Shown: one piece after another, positions 35,701 through 49,000 of the stretch | Numbering within the stretch: the first letter of the stretch is position 1 | Layout of the letters: the number at the start of each line of letters is the position of its first letter | Made by a program: the position numbers and the translations under genes | Assembly: GCA_013397845.1 (NCBI GenBank) | Contig: VZTG01004618.1 | Coordinates: 62,001-126,000 of the forward strand | From: Melanocharis versteri | Lineage: Eukaryota > Chordata > Aves > Passeriformes > Melanocharitidae | Direction: 5' to 3' | DNA: 64,000 nt | The notes under the pieces: model-generated | The model's database searches: none | What the model was told of the DNA's origin: nothing | The model's input: the letters and a program-made list of their open reading frames with translations, nothing else

Positions 35701-37491
35701 GGAGGCTTAACTCCCCAGAGGATATTCTGGATCTCGAAGAATGCTGTTAAACATAGGTAGATACCTGGTGGGGTGAGCCTCCCCAGCATGGCTCATACTC
35801 TTCACACAATGCCATTGTTACTCACCACTAATAGCTGGTGAGTACAACCCATGACAGGCTTTGTTTGTGCTCATACTTGGATAATTCTGTTTTTTCAGTG
35901 CCAAAAAATGCTCTACAAAGTGAAAAACATGAGCAAGTTATAAAAAAACCAGAAAATGTCTAATGAAGAAGGATGATCCTGTTGTGCACTGTCTTTGGAC
36001 ATTTTTCCAGAATTTAGAAACTGTAGGAGTACCCAAAAAGGAAAAATAAACTTATTCCCTAGCAAATGTCTTCCATCACAAGGGGTTCAGAGTTGATTAC
36101 AAGCATATGCGCATGCATGCACATGCACATGAGTATTCCACCTGTGGAAGGAGACAATTGGCAGTGAAGTTGTTGCTCACAAGCCAATAGCAAGAGTTAA
36201 GAGTCCAGTTGTGGGGCCGCTTGTTGCTGCCAGGGTGAAGCTGGCCCTGGGGCATTGGGCTGTCCTAGAGATGATCACTGCCCAGGTCCTGGCGTGGGCA
36301 TGTCTACGAACAGGAGTGAATATGCAGACCTGCTTCCAGTTCAGACCCACTGGAAAAGCTCTCCTCTGGAAGATATTCACAGCTTCAGCACACTGAATAT
36401 GGTCTTAAAATAGATACCTGTTGTTGAAGGTGTGTTTGGGGAGCCTGGCCTTTTCTTCACCAGAAACTGGGCTATCAAGCTTGGCAGCATTAGATTTTTC
36501 CCAGTTGTATTGGATGAGCCATTACAGCCCCAAGCATACAGCATTTTCTTGTAAACTTGCTTATGGATCTGTTAAAACTTCTCAGAAAACACCATCCATC
36601 TTTATATGTCCCATCACAAATTGGGATCCAAAAGATGCGTCAAGAGAACAATAACCACATATCATTGCCTGATACTCAATAACATTTTGCGTGCTGTTGA
36701 AGAGGCACATGGCAGATGCTTGCTTGAGCATCATTGACAAAGGATGTGCTGAATGTGAGGGCTTTCCAGATGTGTGGGTGTTTTATGGTAAAATAAAAGT
36801 GACAGTCATCTACATACACAAATTTTCCTTAAAAAACCCACAAAGAAACCAGAAATGAATGCAAACAACCAGCAAACTGTGCCATCAGACTATTCTGTCT
36901 CAGATTGTTTCCTTCTATCAGATACATTTGCACAGGATTTTGGGCAAGACTTCTGCTTCATTATGGATTGGAAATAAGGATGAGAAGGGGAGCTTTGCCC
37001 AGCAGAAATACTCAAATGCTTTTCAATTACTCCTTTCCTGATTAAAACATTTTATTTTAAACAATGGTTTCTGCTCACAGGAAAGACTCCTATCACACAA
37101 AGTTTGGGAAGCAGATATCCTGAAATAATTTCTACGATGCAGAGTAGGTGTTTTCCTGCTCCCCAATTACACAAACTGTTAATGGGTAATTGGAGGCACG
37201 CTAAGTGCTAAAATCTGGTACCATTACATTGAATGACACTCTATAAAATAACATCTGTCTGTGAGTAACATGGCCTTAATTCCCAGCACACTGACAATCT
37301 GTAATGAAAACAGCATGTTGTAAGCGCTGAACATATGTAAAAAAAAAAAAAGAATAAAGTACAAGTAGAGTGCTTTTCTGATAGAATTCAAGTCAGAAAA
37401 AGGCAGGCTTATTTATTATCTTCCTGTAGTTTATAATATAATTTTATTTTGTAAAGTGCATTTATACATCTGTCTTTCTATTCCTCTACAG
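32714..37491. other. Unique AT-rich sequence, no supported gene
   Basis: Frames are all under 100 codons and unrecognised. 33,669-33,875 has a Lys/Arg-rich plus-strand frame without a known domain. A 17-base A run lies at 35,512-35,528. An alternating purine-pyrimidine stretch (about 36,103-36,132, GCATGCATGCACATGCACAT type) is a small dinucleotide-like patch. Confidence 0.6.
35512..35528. repeat. 17-base A homopolymer
   Basis: An uninterrupted A run. No LINE or retrocopy sequence that I recognise precedes it. Confidence 0.9.
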
Positions 37492-37564
37492 CATATATAT
37501 ATATATACACACATAAATCTATGAATGCATAAATATTAATGTGTGTATATACATATATATATAT
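37492..37564. repeat. TA/CA microsatellite forming a long hairpin
   Basis: A left arm of alternating TA then CA (37,492-37,514) is mirrored by a right arm of TG then TA (37,539-37,564). The two are reverse complements over about 22 bases with little mismatch, separated by a 24-base AT-rich loop. Such cruciform-prone TA repeats are unstable. Confidence 0.85.
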
Positions 37565-39990
37565 GTAAACACAAATTGATTTAAATGGAGTTTGATCAAA
37601 GAATTAAATACTAATTAGATATTAAAGTCAGTGCAAAGATTCCAACTGGATTTACAGCTGGAATCAAGATGAGGCTGGAACAAGCTCTAAATCTGCGTAT
37701 CTTTCTTTTGTAATGTTGGCCTAGATTACAATATTACCTTTGTCTTTACTTTGCCTGCTCCTACACCCTCCTCCTAAGAGTTACTTAAAGGTTTTTGGTG
37801 TTAGATGGGCTAGATGTAAGGTAAAAATAATATTGCATGAGTGTCCTATTACAGTGTATTTTGTGTTTACAGATGATGTCACAAACTGATTGCAGTTAAA
37901 CTAATCTCAGCCAGGGAAACCCAGCCTCTGGTGTGTGAAATACCATCTTCCACAACTGACTGAGACAATATATTCAAAGATGGGGTTTTAGGACTCGAGA
38001 GCTGAAAACACAGAACTGGTGAACTAGTGATGAAATTTTATCTAATTTTAGATCCTTAACTGTCAGACCATTTTCAACGTTGAAGTTTAGCCTCATGTTT
38101 TTATTTTTTATCTCATTTCATTCGATGTAAGATAAGCTTCCTAAAAATGCCAGTACATGCCCATAATAATAGTTATCATTTTTGATTTCTATGCCAAAGG
38201 ACAAGAGTAATGCCTCAATATATTCCCATATGAGGTATCTTTTTTTTTTTCTGAGCTGTGGCTTGATAATTAATACAGCATTATCTTATCAATTAGTAAA
38301 ATATTATCCAATAATGTTATCAGCTCTGGCATATCCAGGTAATGTTTGAATAGATCTGTTTTTGGAGTTGCATTCACATTTACCACAAAGTAATGTTTTT
38401 TGGCATGAACAAAAAATGGAAATACTGATATATTATATATGTTTTCAATGTTAACAAAATGCTTTAGCAATGTATTAGATTACTTGCTGCTGAGAAAAGT
38501 TCATTATACTGAACCATTATATTAGTCCTGGAATAACAAACAAATTATAACAGGAAAACAGCCACAAAACTAAACATAATACCCCTCCATAAAATAAAAG
38601 AAGAATGAAAAAATGATGGAAAGACATGCTGTCATGACATATCTGTGTTTTCTGTAGAAAATCTGTAATTTCTAAACATAAACTAGTTTAAGGTGGGATT
38701 TTCTCCCCTAGTGTGTTTTGGAAAAGTCTCATTTTTCCTGGTAAGTGTGCTGAAACTTCTTATTCAGTATAATTTTATACTGACACTTTCTGCATATACC
38801 TACTATAGGGAAGGAAAATGTAGTTTGTCAGGTAACATGTTTTTCCTAGTTGAAAAAGTTCTATGAAAACATGAATGTTAGGTAGCAGCATCCCAGGCTC
38901 GGTGACAAAATTGTGCTTTTTCTGTATCCTCACTCATATGAGTTACGTGGCAGCCATTAATCTGGTTATTATAGTGTATTTTTCTCCATGGGTTTCCTAT
39001 TCTTCAGGACTCGGCTGCATTTCTAAAGCACATGCTAACATAACGGCACGGTAGTGCTTAAGCATCTCCTTCTGACATTTTGGGTGAGGCAGGGCTTTCT
39101 GCACGTGCCCTTGTATGGGTTTTCTTTGTGCATATTTTTTCAGGAACAAGCACAGTCTTACTCCTCTCACTTTTAGATTTCCAAACTGTTTTGTAGTGCA
39201 GGAACTGGTGAAGGGAATGTTTCTGTTTTGCAGTCACTGGCACAGCTCAGGAATTAAATGGTCCTCCTCAAGGAAAGCTTTAGCAGTCCTTATGAAAAGG
39301 AATATGCAGGCTGTGTAACTTGCCAGGGCAGGGAATGAGAGTGTCTGTGCTCCACCATAAGCGCTGCAGGTTCTATTGAGTTTTTATATTTCTGAGTCCT
39401 CAGAAATTTTGAAGTCTTCGCTTGCGATGGTTAGTTTGCGAAGGTACCTCATGTTGCAGACTACTATAGGACAGAAAGAAAATTCTTCATCAGGTCATGT
39501 TCACCCATATGTTCTAAATTGCTCTTGTAAAAAAAGTCAACAGCAAGGAGTCCTTCAGTAATCTCTAATGTGATTCTGCTTTATCTTTTCACTTGGAAAA
39601 CTCTGCTTACTTCATGTTTGCAAGTTATAAAAATGATATTCTATAATCTATTTGCTCAGATTCCTGATACACATTCCCCATATATTACAAAGAGAAGTCC
39701 TTTGATTGAAAGCTGCGTGCGCTACTTTTCATTTTCTTTAACCTACTATTTCCTCTCTCATCATGTTTTTCAGGAAAATAAAATTAATTTTATTTTATCT
39801 GTTCTGAGATAGTCCATTACTGGGGAAAAAAAAAAACCAAAAGCATAAGTCGTCTGGATTTATATCCTGTCACTGCTTAAGTCCTAATGCTTGAGCTTGG
39901 AAAAAGGATGGAGATAAAATTGGTAAATCCAAGCCAGACCATTGTCTAGACTCAGCTGCTTTGAACACTTCAGACATTTGGGATTATAGG

Positions 39991-40010
39991 AAAAAAAAAA
40001 AAAGAAAAAG
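39991..40010. repeat. A-rich homopolymer tract
   Basis: A13, then G, then A5, then G. Low complexity only. Confidence 0.9.
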
Positions 40011-43000
40011 ACCAGTTTCCCAATGACAAGGCAAAACCCAGCAAATTTAGCAATATATCGGCAGAGTAGTGCCTCGTTGCTAGCTGTGTTGGTAAGTAGA
40101 TGGGTGTCCAAGAACAATTTCTCTGCAACATACAAACAGGCTAGTGTGGCTTTAGCTGACACCAAGATTACCCTGGGGAATGATGTGCCTATTAGCTGGA
40201 GGTAGAATATCATAAACATGAAGACATTTCTCACAGTGATGTGGAATGATCAGTGTGAGACCTCTGGAGACCCCTGGAGCATGGATGTGGAAGGAGGAGG
40301 GGGAGAAATCTGGGGCAGAATGTAGGCAGTGATAAATACAGCGCATCTGTATTTATCTCCCAAGTGAGCATGTGTGTTTCTGTGTGACAGAGAGAGTAGG
40401 GAAGCCAGGGATCTCTACCTTAATGTGCTATGGAAGATGCACTGAAGTTTTAAGACACACGGGGGAATCAGAAGAGAAAGGAAAGTGTGATTTAATTACT
40501 CAGAGGCTCAGTGTAAGAGCTAAATTACTCTGAGACTCAGGGACAAGTAAATGACTGATGGCTCAGAGGATGTGCCAGTGAGCACCGTGCAAACAATCAG
40601 GGAGAAAGACAGGATTTCACAGAGGTTTCAGAAACCAGGGCCTTCTCCTGCTTGCCTGGGGTGCTGGGCAGAGCCAGCTCCTCTTGTATCCTGATGTCTG
40701 AAGCACAACATCAACAGGGTCCCCGGACACCTGGTGTGGGCACTGGCTGACAATCCAGGCTAACACCCACATGTCAACAGTGGTTTGCCTTTGAGCCTCA
40801 GTGGTGAAGCTCAGCTCCCTGAAAGACTGCACAGAGTAATATGTTATGACTTTATTTGTTAGATGTTGTGTGCAATCTTTGGGGAAAAGGTGACAGTGCC
40901 TTTTTTCACTCATTTGCATGGAAGAAAACATTTGCGTAAAGCATGTTTGTGTTCTACCTGTTACTCTAGAAATGCCAGAAATGTCAAGTCTGATCTTCCA
41001 TGTTTTCAGAGCTGGGGACGACTTAGTTGTGACAAGTGCAGCACTTAGGGTTTTTAAACTGTGTTGAAAGAACAATGTATATAAAACCTTATAATTTCCC
41101 TAATATTAAAAACAAACAAACCCCTACCACAAAACCAAAACAAGGGATTTTGAAATATGCATTCCCTATCTCAATAAAATTTCACTTCTTCAGTTCAGTT
41201 GTCATATGACCATCACCACTATTATTCAAGTAGAAGTTGAGACTTTCAGCATACACTGAGAGTGAATTTTGAAGAGGGAAAACCAGTGAAAAAGAATTTT
41301 TTGCTTCTGTAAACGGGTTAAACATTATTTTTGGTGGCTATAAGGCACCACAAGCCCACATTTTTTCCCTCTTTTTTATTAGTTCATCTCAAAATGAAAT
41401 TCCAGAACTTCTGCCTTCCTTACAGAGTTGTCCAGATTTGTCAGTCATATGTTAAGATTTCTTTCCACGTTATTTTCTTAATACCTTAATTTAACTTGAG
41501 CTTTAAATTCTTTTTAAAGCAGTCATTTTGTTGCCTGCAAGGCTGGATTTACTTTCTTGGTCATAATACTTCAACCTAATTTTGCTTAGTAGATAATTTG
41601 TCTCCATGGTGTCAAATCTGTCTTCTTCTGATTGGCTGTTTTTTAAAACCATTGCTTTGATTCTTGCTAATATGTTTCTTGGTCATTCTCAGATTTTTGC
41701 ATTTTTTAAAATCAATTCCTAGCTGCAAACTGAGAAACTTGAAGACTCTTATATTTCCCCAGCCATAGCTCCTCCTTGGAAATTAATTAGATGGAATAAT
41801 GTCCATCATTAATTGGCTTACTGCAAATTGTCCCTTTAACTCTGTTTAGTGGACTATCAACAGTCCCTGTTTTGCTCATTAAGCAATGGGGTGTCCTTAA
41901 CTGACATGAAACCTTGTCCCTGGGATCCTGTAATAACACAGTCTTCCTGCTTGGAAAGAGCACTTCCCTTCTTCTCTTTGTCTAGAATGTAGCATGAATG
42001 GATGTGTGTCTACACTGCAACAGTAGGCAAGGCAATCGCTGGGTTTTGGTACAGACGGGAAAAGCAGGAGATACAGAAAACCAGGGCTCATAGAGCTGCA
42101 TTTAGCAAAGACACCCCGCTCCTGCTGGCACAGGACCAAAGTTGCTAGGAAAGAGAACAGTCCAGGTATTGTATGATCTTAAAAAAGCAGCTTGCTTGTT
42201 TTGAAAGAGCATCATATCCTTTCTGGGAGACCAGCTAAGCTGAGCACCCACATGCAGGAGGTGAAGTTGATTTTGACTGGCAAAGCCCTGCATCTTGAAC
42301 TGCCTTAGGACTTTTCCAGGGAAAGCCTGATGTACAGTCTTATGACTGTGGAGGAAGCTCAAGATTCCTCTCTCTTCTCTCTTACTGTCTCTCTGCTACT
42401 GTCCTTTCCCTGCAGCAGCAACCTTCACTCCCCACAGATGGAGCTTGCTGATCTTTCCAGCAGGGGACACAAATGTTTCATGGAGAAGTGGCAGCTTTGA
42501 TGGATTTTAGCAATGGTCACATCTGGAAATCCTGAAAAGCTGATGAATATTAGAGTAAATTACCATTTGCATAGAAAACTAACTTAAATAATTTAAGGAA
42601 TGAGTCAGTTGAGCAGATTAACTGTTATAAAGGACAGAGCGTATCACATGTGTGTGACCATGGCTACCACACACTGGATGAGCAGCGCTGTCAGGGACAA
42701 CCTTGAGCAGAGCATTCAGCTGTGGCCTGTAACTTCCTCTGAATGAGAATGATGGGGCCCAGTCCTCAGTGGTGACCAAAAAGGGCATGGCACGTGGTCT
42801 TCTGCCCACCAGTCTGCTCAGGGCTGTGCTGGAGCACCCAGGCACAGCCTGTGCTTGCAGCAGCTGGTGTGTGCTGCAGACTCCTGCCAGGGTCCCACAC
42901 ACTGCCATTAGCTGGGGGTCTTGCACCGTGGAAATGGCAGCACTGCAAAGCCTGCAGTGCTTTTTTGAAGTTGGATGAATTAAGTTTGAAGTTTGTTTTA

Positions 43001-46000
43001 GGTTGATGGAGCAGCGTGAAGTGACTGTGCCATGGGCCAGGATCAAGGGCAAAGTTTCATTCCTGCCTGTGTAACCTGCCCTACTCGAGTGCCTAAAAAT
43101 AGTGCTTTCTTATTCGCAATGAATTACTTTCCTTCTGCAAATTTCTATGCCAAGAAAGTACATTAATGGATGCTAAGTAATCTTTTGTTGAAAAATAAGA
43201 TTTTTTTAAATAGGAATAATTAAACAAATAAACAAGCAAAAAAAGGGGGCAAAAGAAACTCCAAGTTTCCCATCTCCTATTATTCAAAGCTGAAAACCTA
43301 CCTGTGTAAAAACTTTCATCTGAATTATCCCAGCTGGTGTGTTGGAATATTTCAAGATCCCTGCCCATTTTCACAGATCTGAGACAATTCTGTGTTTAGT
43401 TCCATTTGGGCAAAAGGGTGAGGAATAGCAGTTTTTGTAGGTGTTTGCAGATCAGACCCCACTATTGGTGATTAATTACCAAAAGATTATAAACTCCTTG
43501 CAAGACAGTTTAGCTACTCTATTCCTTAATCTCTGCCCTCTTTTCTTGTCACTTTGTCTTTAACCTCTAGAAGGACAACCGGCAGGAGGCTGATTTATGC
43601 TCTTAAAGTGATTTACTCTCTTTTGCCATGTCACACAGACTTTATCTGATTTGTTACTTACTCTTCTAAACAAGTCCAGGCAGGGCTTTCTGAGGTAAAC
43701 ATGAATGGCATGCTCACAGAAACAAGGGTCAAAGACTTGCTACCAAAAATCCCCATGTCATATAAAATTAAAGGGTGAGGGGGAAGTAAAAACCTTGAAT
43801 AACTTCAGAACAGACTGTAAGAGCAAGCATGCAGCTGTCCTGCACGGAAGGAAAGGATGCTGGTGTTCCATCTAAGAGAAAGATGCCTCTGACAAATCCC
43901 ACATCACACTGGATGATCTTCCTGTGTCCAGCCTACTGCAAACCCCTTTTCCACCACACTCTGAGATTACTTTGCAGACATTTATGGAGTGAAGGATCAG
44001 CTGCGTATGGAAGGGGAGGGCTTGCCCCATGACTCCTTCAAGCTCCCCAGGAATGGTGGGAAGCTCCAAAGCAGGGTGCTGCTGGGCTACAGTGCCATTA
44101 AAAATAAGGTCCCTCAACAGAGACTGCAAGTGAGTTTGAGCAGAACAACTCTAGGTCATCCAAACTGGCCCACACTGGCTCAAAATGTGGGCTCAGTCCT
44201 GAGTTGGATGGGCAGTGAGACAGGACACAGGCCCCCAGCTCTGTGGTGAGAATAAGATTGTTTCCTTCTGAGGAGAAACATGGGTTTGTCTACTATAATC
44301 TCAGTAGAATAAATTCTACTTCCTTTGTACTCCAACCAGACTAAGATTTAATGAACATGTGTTTTTCCCTGTTACAGCTTGCAAGTGTAGAGCAAACTGA
44401 CTTTGTACCCTGTTACTCAGCAGACCTTGGTGCTGGCATGTGGGAGGTGGAGAGCAACCCTTCTCAGGAATTCATTGAGGTTTAAAGTGCTTTATAACAC
44501 TGTGTAAGACCAGAAAGAATTCAGGAACTTTGGTAATGTTTCTTCAAGAGTTAGGAAGACTTGGATATGGAGGAGACCTTGAAAACATGCAACCCATTAC
44601 CTGGATATATAGAACCTCATTTTTCAGCTCTCAGAGTGGGATTAATGGGGTAGAGTGGCAGTGAAAAACAAAAACTGTCATTAAAGGAAGTATAGGAGTA
44701 TTACCTTGCTGCCATGGTACTATTTCACAGGCATTTAGTTATCCATTGACCTGCACAGAGAAGCAAAATCACTTAGGGCTGGCTTCAAATGAGACTGGTC
44801 TCACTAGTAAAAGGTGAAATGGACATCAGGTCAGCTCCCTCGGCTACCTGAATGACACGGTTTCCGGGGGCTTTGGAGAGCTTTTCTGAGGACCTGAAAT
44901 ATCCATCTTGAGGGATGACTCTTAAAAAAAAAATCTTCTGATCCCTACAGAAAAGACAGATCATAAGAACTTAAAGTTGGACAAGAAAAAATAATTATGA
45001 CATGAAGCTGAAGTGCTAAGTAGGCTTGACTTTTCGTTTCTACAGCGACAGTGAGATCTTCAAATATATTTCTTTAGACATTCACAGCCAATTTCCATTA
45101 CATTAACCAGAATCTCCAGGGCTGTGTCTGTAGATTTTGATCTGTTAAGTTCTAATACAATTTTTTTGAATGCTGACTAAAATGCCTTGAAATATGAAAT
45201 TGATTTAAGGAAATCCTACTTCTCGGAAGAACAGTAATAATAGGTGCTGAGGTTCCTTGTCTGTTAAGCAGTGCTTGCTTTTGCTGCTGCATTTATCACA
45301 GTCATCTTGGAAATTCTGCAGTATTGTTGCCACCTACTCGGAACGAAACCTGTCGTTTAAAACCTCTTCAAATGCAATTAAATGACATAGTGGTCTCTCT
45401 CACTGGAAAGATAAGGTTTTTTTCAAAGATTCCTGTATTGCTGCTAGTCAAAACATAGTTCTGGAAATTAGCAGTGTTTCTAATCTTGCCAGAGGTGAGT
45501 TGCTCTGTTGCACTAACCTGCTCTTCAGTAAGTATGACTTTGATAATATTGTGCAGACACTGAGCTGTCAATAAACAGCAAATTATGTATTGTATTTTAG
45601 TGCTATGTGAGAGAATCAAATTTTTGCAAAAGAACTTAAGACAGATTTTTCACGGCATTTTTTTATACATAAGTTCTCTTGTCTTGAAAAATTATTGTAA
45701 ACAGTATATGAACGAAACATCAGTTCAACTTTTAAACTTGCAGTAAATTTAGTAACTTTAGAGAGACAGACAAAGGTAAGGAAGTGTAAATGTACTTCTT
45801 TTCCTTAAATTGACCCTTACTTTGACGTGCTTCAGCAGTGTCTGCTACATGGCAGAGCATGAAGACTACACAGAATCTTGTAGTGACATTTACTCCTGTC
45901 ATCCCTGCAAACTGACTTCCATGTGTATAAGTCAGAAATATTACAAAAGAAGACCGAATGAAAAGGATCTTGGATTCTAAAGGTTGCAGATACTTCTGGG

Positions 46001-49000
46001 TTTAAAATTCCCTGAGTATTTTTGTTAAAGGCTTTGACATAATCCCGTCTGGCTTTGCTGTGTGGAGAGTGGATCAAAGGTGCAGACATACTAGCCTCCT
46101 CTGAATTTCAGCCCTCCTGGGGATTAGTTTCCTAGGGATGTCCTAAAATTTTTCCTCTAATACAAACACAGTATCAGAGGAGCTGTTCACAGGGGCAGAG
46201 AGTTTAAATTCTCAGTTTATACAAGCACACTTTAAAGAGTCAACTCTTTTGAGTGCAGTGTGCAGTACCTTAGATTAAACATGTCTCCCTTGTTATCATT
46301 ACCAAATGCACATTACACTAAACAAATTATCGTGCTAGACAGAAAGGGTATTTGAATTTCTTTAAGAGATAAAATGAAGATAAATCACATTCAAACATCT
46401 GTGATGCCTCCATTTGTCCTTCAATGCACACCAAAACCTTCTTCTGTGAAATTTTGCACGGGCTGTTGGTTGCACTGTACAGATCAGGCATTGCCATTGT
46501 TATGCACCAGTGGGGAAAGCAAACATATGTAATATATGGTAAAAAATGCACAGCAGATGAAAATAATAATAAAAAAAAAAACAACCAGGGAATAATGCTA
46601 TGTACTTTCACAGTGAGATTTCTGCTCCAAAGGTATATTCTAATGGTACCATAAAAACTGATTATGCAAGTGATTATGAGGAATTTTCTCCTGGCTTTTC
46701 TTTTTAATAACACCATGCCAAAGAACTGTACAGACAATTCACAGGCTGCACAGCAGGTTTCCAAAGTTAGGGTAGCAATCCATTTTCTTGGGTGTTGTCT
46801 TGCTAGGTATGGGGTTTTTTTCCTCCATGACTAGTCAATTTATATTATTCTGCATGGTTTACTGCTTATGACAGGTTTTTTCACAATCTACTGCACTTCT
46901 AGGATTTTGTTATAAGGGAGTGTTAAAGAACCTTTTTCAGGTACATCAAGAGATACCTGACTCCTTCTGGATTTGGGAGAGCTGATCCTGGGAGACACTG
47001 AGTGCATCTAATGATGCTGAAGCCCTTCAGCTCCTGCTGAACCTGGTAACCAAAGAAGGGGCTCCACACATCAGGCTTTTTCAAATCACTAGGGAGATGT
47101 GGCCCAGATGTGATCATCATTTCTCCCCTTGATGATGTCCCATTGACTTCATTATACTAGTTCTGTGAATACTTATGTGACAGGATAAATGAAGTTTTTA
47201 CAGGTTACAAGGAAACTATGCTTGAAAAGATTTTTCTTAGGGACAAAGCTTTGACTATCCCAGAAGCTGTCGACACAACTCAGGCAGAAGATATTTTGAG
47301 CCTGAAAAGAATATGGTAAATCATTATTATTAATAAAGCCTTTTGATAATTTAACTGTAAAATAAACATAAGAGGTTATCATACGACATGCAGCGTGCAC
47401 CACTATTGATGTTGCAAAACTGTATGAAATCAATGTTAACATGAAAAAAGAAACCAGAAATTTTTTTGGAAGTGCCAAATGAAACTTGAAGTCATTTGAA
47501 ATGGAAATCTGAAATTGAAATACACTGGTATTATTTCTGTAACTCACTTCAGTTTGGGTTTGTTTTTTTTTCAAAATATTACTGTTTCCAATAAATACAA
47601 AGCTCTGAGTTTTGGCTAGCTCTGTTCTCAAGCTTGTCAACAAGACTTTTGTGATACGGTCAAGTGGGTGCTCTTTGGCTAGAGATGCTGTTAAAAAAAC
47701 TTCATACTGGGATAAGATGAGGAGATTTATCAGGAGATGGGGGGCAACCTTCACTGGGCCAAGTGATGAATGGACTTTGGGAGAAAGAGGGTGGAAGAGC
47801 AGGGTCAGAAGGACATCTGTGACCTTGCCATGTCCCTGAGATCTCACCACCAGCACAGAGTGCTGGGGCAAGTGGCTGGTGAACCACATGTACCCTGCTG
47901 CAGTCTGCCTCTCCACAACGACAGGAGTGGGAACTGGGGATTAGCTCTGTCTTGGTGAAAGTTAGTTTTATTAATCTCCTCTTCCTCCTGAAGCAGATGG
48001 GAAGCCTGTTGTTGACATTACTGAATACAAACACTTTGTCTAAAAGACGTCTTGATAAGATTTTTTTGTATATTGCCTTTTCTGTGTCCCTGACATATAG
48101 AGTGTCTCACCAATGACCAAGGTTTTGTCTTTTCAAGGAAGTGTAATTATCTAGTTTTTCTTGAGGTGACATTTAGGAGACTTCTTCCGTAGCTTTCACT
48201 GCCTGAATGTGTCTGAGAGTCAGAAATGTCGCCTGTTTTATTTAGTGAAATACAAAGGAGAAGAAAACACTTAGGTCATTGACAATACTGTCTGTGTATT
48301 CACTTTTTTAGTGGAGTATATTTTTGACTTCACTACTCAGTCCTTAGTTACAGTTAAAGATCGTCTGAGGTTCTCTAATTACTTTTCTCTGCTTAAAATG
48401 CTATCGTAATTTTTCTTCTTACGGTGACCAGAATCACAGATTTCAGTAAAGGCCACTGTATGAATGATCTTCTTTGCCCCATCCTGTATTATAAAAATGT
48501 CTTTCTAAAAATGATGCACTGAATCTGTTTCTCCATGTTCTTCTGTGTCTCCATATTTGTCATATAACTATTTTAGCACTTATATTTTCTTTAGTATTTG
48601 CATTTTCCCACTTTTGCCTATGTCCCAAATATTTCTTATTTAATTTTTTTTCATTATTAGCCTGATTTTCAGTATTGCTTTCTCTGAAATTAACATATTT
48701 TTATTTTTTCTAATACATTTGATACTATTTTAACTCTTCCTTCTTGAAGATTCATACCTTGTTTGGAGTCATTGGTTTGAGGAGAGCTCATACGTACTGA
48801 AGTTAAAAACAGACCTCTGAAGTACCAGAAATTTTTTATTATTGCCAGTGCTGCTTAACATACTTTTGTTCTTCCATAATTGCCATCTGTAATTACCTAA
48901 CCCTCAAACTTACAGAAATTCTCAATTAACTTAATAATTTCACAGTTCAATTATTTTTAAATACAGTAGGTGGCCTATAAATCTAGTGCTCTATAATTGA

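Noticed and set aside
40617..41075. 152-codon minus-strand frame
   Set aside because: No recognisable domain, start or splice context, and composition that follows the local DNA.
42618..43052. 144-codon minus-strand frame with many Cys and His
   Set aside because: The Cys and His residues are not spaced as in any zinc-binding motif I know. Three other frames overlap it, as expected in a GC-richer patch.
48060..48780. T-rich stretch as another antisense LINE
   Set aside because: The base bias is suggestive, but I could not match any diagnostic LINE phrase, so no call is made.
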